Part shown: piece by piece, positions 46,029-54,673 of the stretch
Position numbering within the stretch: the first letter of the stretch is position 1
Layout of the letters: every line of letters starts with the position of its first letter
NCBI RefSeq assembly: GCF_007176755.1
Contig: NZ_BJTV01000018.1
Coordinates: 1-64,000, forward strand
Reading direction: 5' to 3'
Length of the DNA stretch: 64,000 nucleotides
Source: Streptomyces sp. 1-11
Lineage (GTDB): Bacteria > Actinomycetota > Actinomycetes > Streptomycetales > Streptomycetaceae
The notes under the pieces: generated by a model
What the model was told of the DNA's origin: nothing
What the model saw: the letters and a program-made list of their open reading frames with translations, nothing else
The model's database searches: none
Made by a program: the position numbers and the translations under genes

Positions 46029-48230
46029 TCAGCTCCTCACGAGGGTCGCGGCGGCGGGGGCGGGGACGCGCTCGGCGAGCGGGATCACCGGCGGGATCGC
46101 CTCCGGCGGCTCGCCCAGCAGCACCCGGCGTACGACGCGTTCGGCGGCCAGCCCGTCGTCGAACTGGCAGAACCGCTCCCGGAACGCGGCCCGCAGCGCC
46201 CTGGACTCCGGCCCCGCCCACGAGCCGTCGGAGAAGACCCGGGCCAGCTCGCCGGGGGTCCGGGCGAGCGGCCCCGGCGGCTCGGCAGGCAGGTCGAAGT
46301 AGACGCCCCGGGTCTCCCGGTAGACCTCCCAGTCGTCGGCGTACACCACGATCGGCCGGTCCAGGTTGGCGTAGTCGAACATGATGGAGGAGTAGTCGGT
46401 CACCAGCGCGTCCGCGGCCAGGCACACGTCCTCCGAGGAGCGGTGCGCGGTGACGTCGATGACCCGTCCCGAGCCCGCCGGGCGGCCGCGGTCGTAGAAG
46501 TAGTGGGCGCGCAGCAGGACGACGACGTCCTCGCCGGCCGCCTCGCAGAACGCCTCCAGGTCGAGGCCGGGTTCGAAGCCGGTGTGGTGGTCGCGGTGGG
46601 TCGGCGCGTACAGCACGGCCGTCGCCCCCTCCGGCACGCCCAGCTCCCGCCGTACGCGCGCGACGTCGGCGGCGGTCGCCCTGTAGAAGACGTCGTTGCG
46701 CGGGTAGCCGTACTCCAGCTGCTCGTAGGAGCCGGGGAAGGCGCGCTCCCAGATCCGCGTGGAGTGGCTGTTGGAGGACAGGTTGAAGTCCCAGCGGTCC
46801 ACCCGGCCCAGCAGCTTCGTGAAGCTGCCGGAGCGCGCCGCCACCACCGGGTACGTCGACTGGTCCACCCCCATCGTCTTCAGCGGGGTACCGTGCTGCG
46901 TCTGCAGGTGCACACTGCCCGGCCGCTTGACCACGCCCTCGGCGAAGTTGGCGTTGTTGACCAGGTACGTGGCGCGGGCCAGCACCTCCCAGTAGCGGCG
47001 GGAGCCGATCACCGCGTGCTCGACGCCCTCCGGCACCGCGTGGACCTGGTCCGCCTCGACCAGGAACACCGCGCGGATGTGCGGGGCGAGTTCCCAGGCC
47101 TTGGCGTGGATCGCGGCCGGGTTGCAGGCGTAACCCCGGCCCCAGTACGCGCAGAACACCGCGAGCCGCGGATCCAGGGGCCGGCGCAGGTCACGGGCGT
47201 AGCGCAGCCGGGTGCGCAGCATGCGCGGGCGCGGCAGCAGCCCGGCGGACCGGGCCGCCACCCGGTTGGCGCCCCGCAGTGCCCGGAACGCGGAGTACGC
47301 GCCCGTCGCCAGCAGCCGGTGCTGCACCCCGAGGCTGCCGGCCGGCGCCCGGTGGCCGGCCGGCCGGTGCGCCCGGTAGAGCCGGGCCGCCCGGCGGAAG
47401 AAGGCGCGGTGCCCGCCGGGCAGCCGCTCCGGGCGGGACGCGGTCTTCAGCACCTGCGCGAAGAGCTGGTCGAACACCGGCCGCGCCCGCCCGGCGGACA
47501 GTCCCGCCGCGGCCGCCCGGGTCAGCACCAGCTCGACCTGGTCCAGCAGCGTGTGCTGGTGCGGCCCGGGCAGGTTGAGCCGGCTGCCCTGGCGGCGCGC
47601 CCGGTGCCGTACGACGGCCCGGCGCAGCACCGCGATCCGCCCGGCGGCGATGCCGGTCAGCCCGCACCAGCCGAGGTCGGTGAAGTGGCCCTCGGGGAAG
47701 GCGAGTCCGTGCTCGATGAGGAAGGCCCGGCGGTAGGCGGTGCCCCAGGCCGGCAGCCGCAGGCCGGTCAGCTCCGGGAACCGGTCCGGGGCGAAGGCCC
47801 CCTTCGGCGCCTTCGCCAGCAGCGGCGCGGCCGGGTTGGCGGGTTCGCCCTCCCACCATGGGGTCCGTTCGTGCTCGGCGTACAGCACGTCGACGCCGGC
47901 GGTCTCGGCCAGCCGGGCGTCCAGGGCCGCCAGCGCGCCCGGCAGCAGCAGATCGTCGCCGTCCAGGAACAGCACGTACGCGCCGCCCGCCGCCCGCATC
48001 CCCGCGTTGCGGGCCCCGCTCAGACCGGCGGACGGCGGCGAGTGGACCGGCGTCACCCGGGAGTCCCGCCCGGCGTGCGCGGCGGCCACCGCGGCGGCCG
48101 GGGAGCCGGGCGCGTCGCAGACCGGGATCAGCTCGAGGTCGCCGAAGGACTGGCCGAGGACCGAGTCCAGCGCCTGGGACAGCCGGCCGGCGACCCCGTG
48201 GGACGGGACGATGATGCTGAATCGGGGCAT
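46029..48230 (-). CDS. Bifunctional GT2 / TagF-like glycerophosphotransferase
   Basis: 733 residues. The N-terminal GT-A domain has FSIIVPSHGVAGRLSQALDSVL, SAGLSGARNAGM and DxD as VLFLDGDDLLLPG. The C-terminal TagF-like domain has LQTQHGTPLKTMG (His446), SSNSHSTRIWERAFP, YGYPRNDVF, YAPTHRDHHTGF, LLRAHYFYD (His576) and LVTDYSSIMFDYANLDRPIV. It is the only paralogue here with both an intact DxD and both essential histidines, so it is the best candidate for a fully active two-step enzyme. A GGAAAGAG ribosome site precedes the ATG. Confidence 0.89.
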   Translation of the reverse strand: MPRFSIIVPSHGVAGRLSQALDSVLGQSFGDLELIPVCDAPGSPAAAVAAAHAGRDSRVTPVHSPPSAGLSGARNAGMRAAGGAYVLFLDGDDLLLPGALAALDARLAETAGVDVLYAEHERTPWWEGEPANPAAPLLAKAPKGAFAPDRFPELTGLRLPAWGTAYRRAFLIEHGLAFPEGHFTDLGWCGLTGIAAGRIAVLRRAVVRHRARRQGSRLNLPGPHQHTLLDQVELVLTRAAAAGLSAGRARPVFDQLFAQVLKTASRPERLPGGHRAFFRRAARLYRAHRPAGHRAPAGSLGVQHRLLATGAYSAFRALRGANRVAARSAGLLPRPRMLRTRLRYARDLRRPLDPRLAVFCAYWGRGYACNPAAIHAKAWELAPHIRAVFLVEADQVHAVPEGVEHAVIGSRRYWEVLARATYLVNNANFAEGVVKRPGSVHLQTQHGTPLKTMGVDQSTYPVVAARSGSFTKLLGRVDRWDFNLSSNSHSTRIWERAFPGSYEQLEYGYPRNDVFYRATAADVARVRRELGVPEGATAVLYAPTHRDHHTGFEPGLDLEAFCEAAGEDVVVLLRAHYFYDRGRPAGSGRVIDVTAHRSSEDVCLAADALVTDYSSIMFDYANLDRPIVVYADDWEVYRETRGVYFDLPAEPPGPLARTPGELARVFSDGSWAGPESRALRAAFRERFCQFDDGLAAERVVRRVLLGEPPEAIPPVIPLAERVPAPAAATLVRS

Positions 48231-48354
48231 TCTGCTCTTTCCGTTGTCTTGCCGACGCGGCCGGGCCGTCCGGCGGGACGCCAGGTGGACGGCCGGACCG
48301 GAGTGGGCCGCGTCGTACTGAGGGGCATGGGCGCTCCCGGAAGAACAACGCTGT

Positions 48355-50613
48355 TCAGCGGCTCTCGGTGACGGTGTGTGAGCCGGAAGGTTGCGGCACG
48401 GTGACGAGCGGGGAACGCGCGGGGGCGGCCGCTGCGGACGGCGCCGGCCTGCGCTCGGCGAGCGGCACGAACGCCGGCAGCCCCTCCGTCTCGCCCAGCA
48501 CGACCCGCCGGACGACCCGCTCGGCGGCGCGGCCGTCGTCGTACGGGCAGAACCGCTCCCGGAAGGCCGCCCGCAGCCGGCCCGAGCCGGAGTCGCGCCA
48601 CCGTCCGGTGGAGAACACCTCGACCAGCTCCTCCTCGTCGGCGGCCACCGCGCCCGGCGGGAAGGCGCGCAGGTCGAAGTAGACGCCCCGGGTCGCCTCG
48701 TAGACGTCCCAGTCCCCGGTGTGCACCACGATCGGCCGGTCCAGGCACGCGTAGTCGAACATCAGGGGCGAGTAGTCGGTGAGCAGCGCGTCCGCGGCCA
48801 GGAACAGGGACGCCACGTCCGGCTGCCCGGAGACGTCGATGATCCGGCCGTCCGCGCCGCGGGAGCCGCCGGCGCGCGGGGCGGGGGAGCGGTCGAGGAC
48901 CACGAAACGCGGGCCGAGCCGGCGCTGGATCCGCTCCAGGTCGAGCGGCGGGCGCTGGGTGCGGCGGTGGTCGCGGTGCGCGGGCGCGTACAGGACGGCG
49001 ACCGCGCCCTCCGGGACGCCCAGCGCCTCGCGCAGCCGGGTCACGTCCGCCTCGGTGGCCCGCTGCAGGACGTCGTTGCGCGGGGAGCCGTACTCCAGCG
49101 TGGTGTAGCGGCCAGGGTAGACCCGCTCCCAGGTCAAGGTGGTGTGCCGGTTGCCGGACAGCACGTAGTCCCACTGGTCGACGGACCGCAGCAGCGCCTC
49201 GAAGTCGGTGCCGCGGGCGGCGGCCGGGCGCTCCTGGAGGTCCAGGCCCATGTGCCCGAGCGGAGTGCCCTGCTCGGTCTGGACGAAGACCTGGCCCGGG
49301 CGCTTGCGCAGCCCGTGACCGAAGTGGCCGTCGTGCACCAGGTACTTGGCCCGGGCCAGCGCGGTCCAGCCGGCGGCCGTGCCCGGACGCGGCCGGCGCG
49401 GGCCCGGAGCGACCGGGTGCCGGACTTCCGGGCCGGCGAGCCAGTCGGTGCGGATGTGCGGGGCGTACGCGCGGAACGCCTCCTCCAGAGCGGCCGGGCC
49501 GGCGCCGGACCCCGGGGCGGCGGCGAACACCGCGCGGTCGGCGCGCAGCGGCAGGCGGAGCTGGATCCCGTAGTGCAGCCGCAGCGCGCCGGCCCTGAGC
49601 GCCCGGGCCAGCCTGCCGGCACACCGCAGCGAACGCCGCCGGAGCGCGGCGGCCGGGCGCAGGGCGCGGAAGGTGCGGTGCATGCCGAAGCGGACCAGCG
49701 CGTGCCGCAGCCGGGAGCGGGCCTGCGCCCGGCCGCCGGGGACGCGGTACCGGCGGTGGTGGGTCCTGGCCCGGCGCAGGAACTCGGCGTGGCTGCCGCG
49801 CGGCAGCCGGTCCCGGCGGGTGAGGACCGTGACGTAGTGGTCGATCATCCGGCCGAACAGCTCCGGCCGCCACCGGTCGAGACCGGGGTGCCGGTCGACG
49901 TACGCGAACACCCGCTCGTACTGCTCGAAGACGTCGAAGTGCTTGCGGCTGGTGGTGCCCAGGATGTTGCCCTGCCGGCGCTGCCGGTAGTGCACGCACA
50001 CCCGGTCCAGGGTGGCGATCGACTCCGCCGCCATCAGGGCCGGGAAGGTCCAGGGGGTGTCCTCGTAGTAGCCGGGCGGGAAGGCGAAGCCCCGCTCCGC
50101 GACGAACTCCCGCCGGTACGCCTTGTTCCAGGCGACCATCAGCACCCGCAGCAGCCCCGGGCGGTCCTCCAGGCGGAACGGGGCCGGTCCGTCCTGGGTC
50201 AGCTGGGCGGCCATCCGGTTGCGGACCGCCTCGCCGTTCCAGAAGGTGCGCGCGTAGTCGAAGACCAGGAGGTCGGGCTCGCCGGTCTCCTCGATCCGCT
50301 CGGCGATCGCGCGCAGCGCGCCCTGGGCGAGCGTGTCGTCGCTGTCCAGGAAGAGCAGGTAGTCGCCCGTGGCGCGGGCCATGCCCGCGTTGCGGGCGCG
50401 GCCGAGGCCCTGGTTCTCCGCCAGGTGCACGGCCGTCACACGGGGGTCGCGGGCGGCGTACTCGTCGGCGATCGCGCCGCAGGCGTCCGGGGAGCGGTCG
50501 TCCACGACGATCAGCTCCAGATCGGGGAACGACTGGTCGAGCACCGAGTCCAGACACTCCGGCAGGTACGCCTGGACCTTGTACGCGGGGACAATCACAG
50601 TGAACCTGGGCAC
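48355..50613 (-). CDS. GT2 / TagF-like fusion with degenerate TagF active site
   Basis: 752 residues from GTG. The N-terminal GT-A domain is intact (FTVIVPAYKVQAYLPECLDSVL, DxD in YLLFLDSDDTLAQG) and is closest to that of the 43785-46025 protein. In the C-terminal TagF-like domain the first essential His is Gln (VQTEQGTPLGHMG, Q448), the Lys of HGTPLK is Gly, and the second essential His position is Pro (LDRSPAP, P577). The fold signatures YGSPRNDV, YAPAHRDH and LLTDYSPLMFDYACLDRPIV remain. Glycosyl transfer may be retained while polyol-phosphate transfer is probably lost. Confidence 0.86.
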   Translation of the reverse strand: MPRFTVIVPAYKVQAYLPECLDSVLDQSFPDLELIVVDDRSPDACGAIADEYAARDPRVTAVHLAENQGLGRARNAGMARATGDYLLFLDSDDTLAQGALRAIAERIEETGEPDLLVFDYARTFWNGEAVRNRMAAQLTQDGPAPFRLEDRPGLLRVLMVAWNKAYRREFVAERGFAFPPGYYEDTPWTFPALMAAESIATLDRVCVHYRQRRQGNILGTTSRKHFDVFEQYERVFAYVDRHPGLDRWRPELFGRMIDHYVTVLTRRDRLPRGSHAEFLRRARTHHRRYRVPGGRAQARSRLRHALVRFGMHRTFRALRPAAALRRRSLRCAGRLARALRAGALRLHYGIQLRLPLRADRAVFAAAPGSGAGPAALEEAFRAYAPHIRTDWLAGPEVRHPVAPGPRRPRPGTAAGWTALARAKYLVHDGHFGHGLRKRPGQVFVQTEQGTPLGHMGLDLQERPAAARGTDFEALLRSVDQWDYVLSGNRHTTLTWERVYPGRYTTLEYGSPRNDVLQRATEADVTRLREALGVPEGAVAVLYAPAHRDHRRTQRPPLDLERIQRRLGPRFVVLDRSPAPRAGGSRGADGRIIDVSGQPDVASLFLAADALLTDYSPLMFDYACLDRPIVVHTGDWDVYEATRGVYFDLRAFPPGAVAADEEELVEVFSTGRWRDSGSGRLRAAFRERFCPYDDGRAAERVVRRVVLGETEGLPAFVPLAERRPAPSAAAAPARSPLVTVPQPSGSHTVTESR

Positions 50614-50728
50614 GGGGCATCCATGGGTCGGTCGGCACGGGCGTCTTGCCCGGGAACGGCCGATGGAGTGAATTGGTCACGGTCCGTACCGCGTTCGGGG
50701 GACACCGCGCACGCCCCGCGCACGCGCC

Positions 50729-50758
50729 GAGGGGCGGGCCACGGCGGGCCCGCCCCTC
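50729..50758 (-). terminator. Terminator after the sugar ABC importer operon
   Basis: GAGGGGCGGGCC (50729-50740) and GGCCCGCCCCTC (50747-50758) form a perfect 12-bp stem with a 6-base loop, 20 bases after the stop of the last permease gene on the minus strand. Confidence 0.75.
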
Positions 50759-50778
50759 CAACCGCTCGTACTCCGTTG

Positions 50779-51690
50779 CTACTTGACCGCGCCCGCCATC
50801 ACCCCGGAGACGAACTGCCGCTGGAACGCGAAGAACACGGCCAGCGGGATCACCATCGAGATGAACGCGCCGGGCGCCAGCACGTCGATGTTGTTGCCGA
50901 ACTGCCGTACCTGTGTCTGCAGGGCGACCGTGATCGGCTGCGAGCCGGACTTGGTGAACACCAGCGCGACCAGCATGTCGTTCCACACCCACAGGAACTG
51001 GAAGATGCCGAGGCTCGCGATCGCGGGGCCGCCGAGCGGCATCACCACCCGGGCGAACAGGCGCAGTTCACCGGCGCCGTCCAGCCGGGCCGCCTCCAGG
51101 AGTTCCCTCGGGATCTCCGCGAAGAAGTTGCGCAGCAGGAACACCGCGAACGGCAGGCCGAAGCCGACGTGGAACAGGATCACCCCGAGGATGGTCCCGA
51201 ACAGGCCGATGTCCCCGAAGAGTTCCGCGATCGGGATCAGCGCCACCTGCACCGGCACCACCAGCAGGCTGACCACGCCGAGGAACCACCAGTCGCGGCC
51301 CGGGAACTCCATCCACGCGAAGGCGTAGCCCGCCAGCGACCCGAGCACCACGACCAGGACCGTCGCCGGGACCGTGATCAGCACGGTGTTCACCAGGGAG
51401 TGGGTGATGTCCCCGTTCTCCAGCAGCTTCCGGTAGCTGTCGAAGGTCAGCTCGGACGGCTTGGCGAACACCTGCCACCAGCCGCTCGCGCTCATGTCCT
51501 CCGGCGCACGCAGCGAGGAGATCAGCAGGCCGATGGTCGGCACCAGCCAGAACAGGCCCACGAGGAGCAGGAACACGCGGACCAGCCCGCCGCTGAGCCG
51601 CCCGGTGATCCGCGCGGCCCAGGACTCCCGGGCCGGCGCGGCAGTGTCGGTGGATGTCACCTTCCCGATCCTTCCGGCGGTAGCCGTCAT
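50779..51690 (-). CDS. Sugar-type ABC transporter permease (MalG-like)
   Basis: 303 residues with six predicted membrane helices. The EAA-loop motif that contacts the ATPase is EIPRELLEAARLDGAGELRLFARVVMPLGGPA. It belongs to the CUT1 carbohydrate importer family. No ATPase gene is nearby; Streptomyces CUT1 systems commonly share the MsiK ATPase encoded elsewhere. The ATG is embedded in a duplicated copy of the malF-like gene end, whose TGA overlaps it as ATGA. Confidence 0.93.
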   Translation of the reverse strand: MTATAGRIGKVTSTDTAAPARESWAARITGRLSGGLVRVFLLLVGLFWLVPTIGLLISSLRAPEDMSASGWWQVFAKPSELTFDSYRKLLENGDITHSLVNTVLITVPATVLVVVLGSLAGYAFAWMEFPGRDWWFLGVVSLLVVPVQVALIPIAELFGDIGLFGTILGVILFHVGFGLPFAVFLLRNFFAEIPRELLEAARLDGAGELRLFARVVMPLGGPAIASLGIFQFLWVWNDMLVALVFTKSGSQPITVALQTQVRQFGNNIDVLAPGAFISMVIPLAVFFAFQRQFVSGVMAGAVK

Positions 51691-51818
51691 CGCCGCACCT
51701 CCCGCCGCAGCCGGCGGACGTTGCTGTGTTCTCCCGGGGGGCGACCCCCGGACCCCCGGCCGGGCCGGGGCGCGGGTGTCCTCATCGCCGCACCTCCCGC
51801 CGCAGCCGGCGGACGTTG
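51687..51818. repeat. 37-bp direct repeat flanking a 58-bp GC-rich insert between the permease genes
   Basis: Bases 51687-51723 are identical to 51782-51818 (37 bp), which encode the last residues VRRLRREVRR and stop of the upstream permease. The 58 bases between (51724-51781) contain a hairpin CCGGGGG-GCGA-CCCCCGG (51734-51751) and other GC-rich inverted repeats. The arrangement looks like an insertion with target duplication, or a tandem duplication carrying extra sequence. Confidence 0.9.
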
Positions 51819-53125
51819 AACAGCATCAGCGGGATCACCAGCAGCAGCAGGAAGACCGCGATCGCGCTCGCGATGCCCGGCTGGCCCTCGGCGAAGCCCT
51901 TGCGGTACAGCTCCAGGGCCAGCACGTTGGCGTCGTCCTGGGAGGAGCCGGGGGCGATGATGTAGACGAGGTCGAAGACCTTCAGCACGTTGATCATCAG
52001 GGTGACCACGACCACCGCGAGGACCGGCGCGAGCAGGGGCACGGTGACCTTGCGGAACACCTGCCACTCGTTGGCGCCGTCCACGCGCGCCGCCTCCAGC
52101 AGTTCCCGGGGCACGCCCGCTAGCCCGGCCGCGATGAGCACCATCGCGAAGCCCGCCCACATCCACACGTACGACCCGATGACGGCCGGGGTGACCAGCG
52201 CCGGGCCCAGCCAGTCGACGCCGTTGTACGGCTCCTTGAAGTTGCTCGCCGGCAGCCGGAGCAGCGCCCCGTCGGCCGAAGCGGGCAGCGTGAAGGTGCC
52301 GTCGCCCGCGGCCTCGGCGGAGGCCACCACCGTGCCGTCCTTCACCGCCTCGATCCGCATCCCGGCGTAGCCCAGTTCGGACGGGTCGGGCGCGCCCAGC
52401 CGGCCGACGCCCTTGCCGCGGGTGAAGTCCTGCCAGGTGGTACCGGTGATCTTCCCCGGCTCCGCCCTGGCGGCCACGGCCTTCTTCGCGCCGCCGGGCA
52501 TCTGTTCCGGGGCCACCCCGACGAGCGGCAGCGTGACCGGCTGCCCGGCGTGCACGGGAGCCGAGGTGATGAATCCGCCGCCGTCCGCCTTCAGGGGCGA
52601 CTGGCGGCCCGGGTGCGCCTTCGGGAACGCCGACGACTGGGCGAAGGTGTCGTGGACCCCGACCCAGACCGCGTTGGCGACGCCCTTGTCCGGGTCCTGG
52701 TCGTACACCAGCCGGAAGATGATCCCGGCCGCAAGCATCGAGATCGCCATCGGCATGAAGACGACCAGCTTGAACGCCGTTCCCCAGCGCACCCGTTCGG
52801 TCAGCACCGCGAAGATCAGGCCGAGCGCGGTGGAGACCGTGGGCGCGAACACCACCCAGATGACGTTGTTCTTCAGCGCGGTGCGGATGCCGTCGTCCGT
52901 GAACAGCGCCTTGTAGTTGTCGAACCCGGCGAAGCCGTCGCCGGAGGCGTTGTAGAAGCTGCGGACGACCGAGTACCCGATCGGGTAGACCACGAGCGCG
53001 CCGAGCAGCACCAGGGCGGGCAGCAGGAACAGGGCTGCCACGGTCCGGCGGGTGCCGGTCACGCTCTTGCGGCTCTTGGGCGCGGCGGGGCCCGGTGGGG
53101 CCCCGGCCGCCGCTGCCGACGCCAT
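51782..53125 (-). CDS. Sugar-type ABC transporter permease (MalF-like) with large extracytoplasmic insert
   Basis: 447 residues. The first three helices (about 28-135) and the last helices (about 300-440) are standard CUT1 permease, with the EAA loop GVPRELLEAARVDGANEWQVFRKVTVPLLAP. Between helices near residue 145 and residue 310 lies an insert of about 160 residues, rich in Gly, Ala and charged residues and beta-like, probably on the outer face as in E. coli MalF P2. GGAG precedes the ATG by ten bases. The gene lies between the binding lipoprotein and the MalG-like permease. Confidence 0.92.
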   Translation of the reverse strand: MASAAAAGAPPGPAAPKSRKSVTGTRRTVAALFLLPALVLLGALVVYPIGYSVVRSFYNASGDGFAGFDNYKALFTDDGIRTALKNNVIWVVFAPTVSTALGLIFAVLTERVRWGTAFKLVVFMPMAISMLAAGIIFRLVYDQDPDKGVANAVWVGVHDTFAQSSAFPKAHPGRQSPLKADGGGFITSAPVHAGQPVTLPLVGVAPEQMPGGAKKAVAARAEPGKITGTTWQDFTRGKGVGRLGAPDPSELGYAGMRIEAVKDGTVVASAEAAGDGTFTLPASADGALLRLPASNFKEPYNGVDWLGPALVTPAVIGSYVWMWAGFAMVLIAAGLAGVPRELLEAARVDGANEWQVFRKVTVPLLAPVLAVVVVTLMINVLKVFDLVYIIAPGSSQDDANVLALELYRKGFAEGQPGIASAIAVFLLLLVIPLMLFNVRRLRREVRR

Positions 53126-53132
53126 CGCCGGA

Positions 53133-54512
53133 TCAGCTCCCGTTCCCGTACGCGGCCGCCGCGTCCTTCTCCAGTCGCGCCTGGGTGCCCGCGACGTCCT
53201 TCGGGTTCTTCAGGAAGTCCTGCAGGTCCTTCCACTCGCCCTTGCCGGGCGTGCCGCCGAACGCCTGCGGGGCCTGGTCGGACATGTCGAAGCGGAAGTC
53301 GTCGCCGGAGGCGATCAGCGCCTTGGCGATGGTGCGCTGCACCTCGTTCGGGTACGCCGAGTCCGGCACGTTCTTGTTCGGCGAGAGGTAGCCGCCGAGC
53401 TTGGCCTGGATGGTCGCCGCGTCCGGGGAGGCCAGGAAGGTGGCCAGGGCCTGCGCCGCCTTGGAGTCCTTCAGCACGACGGCCGCGTCACCGCCGGAGA
53501 CCACCGGCGCGCTGGACCCGACGGCGGGGAACGGGAACACCTTCGCGTCCGTGCCCACCTTGGCCTTGGTGTCGCCGATGTTGACCTGCGCGAAGTCGCC
53601 CTCGTAGACCATGGCGGCCTTCGGCTGGTCGCCGCCGGTGAAGGTCTGGGTGACGGAGGCCGGGAACTCGGTCTGCAGCGCGCCGTCCGCGCCGCCCGCC
53701 ACGTAGTCCTTCTTGCCCCAGATCTGGGCGAGCGTGGTGAGCGCCTGCTTCACCGAGGGATCGGTCCACTTGATCTTGTGCTGGGCGAGCTGGTCGTACT
53801 TCTCCGGGCCCGCCTGGGACAGATAGACGTTCTCGAACCAGTCCGTCAGCGTCCAGCCGTCGGCGCCGCCGACCGAGAACGGGGTGACACCGGAGTCGTA
53901 CACCGCCTGCGCGGTGGTCAGCAGGTCCTGCCAGGTCTTCGGCTCCTTGGCGCCCGCGTTCTCGAAGGCCTTGGCGTTGTACCAGATCAGGGACTTGTTG
54001 GCGGCCTTGTAGTAGACGCCGTAACTCTTGCCGTCGACCTTGCCGATGTCCTGCCAGCCCTGCGAGTAGTTCTTCCGCAGCTCCTTGAGCGCGTCGGCCC
54101 CGAGCGGCTTCGCCCAGCCCTTCTGCACGGCCTGCTTGATGGCGCCCGGCTGCGGCAGCAGCGCCACGTCCGGCGGCTGACCGCCCGCGATCTTGGAACC
54201 CAGGAAGTTGATGATCGGGTCCTGTGCGGGCACGAACGTCACCTTCGCGCCGGTGCGCTTCTCGAACTCCGCGAGGACCTTCTTGAAGTTCGCCTGTTCG
54301 GTGCCGGTCCAGACGGCGGCGACCTCCAGCTTCGCGCCGTTCAGCTTCGGCAGTCTGAGGGTGGAGCCGGTGGCCCCGCCGCCCGTGTCGCCGTCGCCCT
54401 TCTTGTCGCTGTCGCCGCCGGAGCAGGCGGTCAGCGTGAGGGCTCCCGCGAGCAGCGCGGCGAGTGTGGTGACGGCCCTGCGTGTCCGGATGGTGCCGCT
54501 GTTGCTGCGCAT
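53133..54512 (-). CDS. Sugar-binding lipoprotein of ABC importer
   Basis: 459 residues. A signal peptide with RTRR and lipobox LTLTAC (about 25-30) precedes a Gly/Asp-rich linker and an SBP_bac_1 (family 1 extracellular solute-binding) domain. Landmarks are LEVAAVWTGTEQANFKKVLAEFEKRTGAKV, cited for identification, then PPDVALLPQPG and GGDAAVVLKDSKAAQALATFL. It captures the substrate outside the membrane and delivers it to the two downstream permeases. The sugar is unknown. GGGGAAG precedes the ATG; the longer upstream frame is antisense noise. Confidence 0.94.
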   Translation of the reverse strand: MRSNSGTIRTRRAVTTLAALLAGALTLTACSGGDSDKKGDGDTGGGATGSTLRLPKLNGAKLEVAAVWTGTEQANFKKVLAEFEKRTGAKVTFVPAQDPIINFLGSKIAGGQPPDVALLPQPGAIKQAVQKGWAKPLGADALKELRKNYSQGWQDIGKVDGKSYGVYYKAANKSLIWYNAKAFENAGAKEPKTWQDLLTTAQAVYDSGVTPFSVGGADGWTLTDWFENVYLSQAGPEKYDQLAQHKIKWTDPSVKQALTTLAQIWGKKDYVAGGADGALQTEFPASVTQTFTGGDQPKAAMVYEGDFAQVNIGDTKAKVGTDAKVFPFPAVGSSAPVVSGGDAAVVLKDSKAAQALATFLASPDAATIQAKLGGYLSPNKNVPDSAYPNEVQRTIAKALIASGDDFRFDMSDQAPQAFGGTPGKGEWKDLQDFLKNPKDVAGTQARLEKDAAAAYGNGS

Positions 54513-54673
54513 CACTTCCCCGTTCGTCGTTCTCCGTTGAACGTCAGAACTCTGTCCCGTCCGGTCCGGTCTACGCCGGGCCGTGCGCGGGCGGCAAGAG
54601 CGCCTGCGCCGTCCAGCGGCCCATCGTGACCGGCTCGTGATCAACGGGGTATGCGTCCGGGGTTCCGCGCGGC

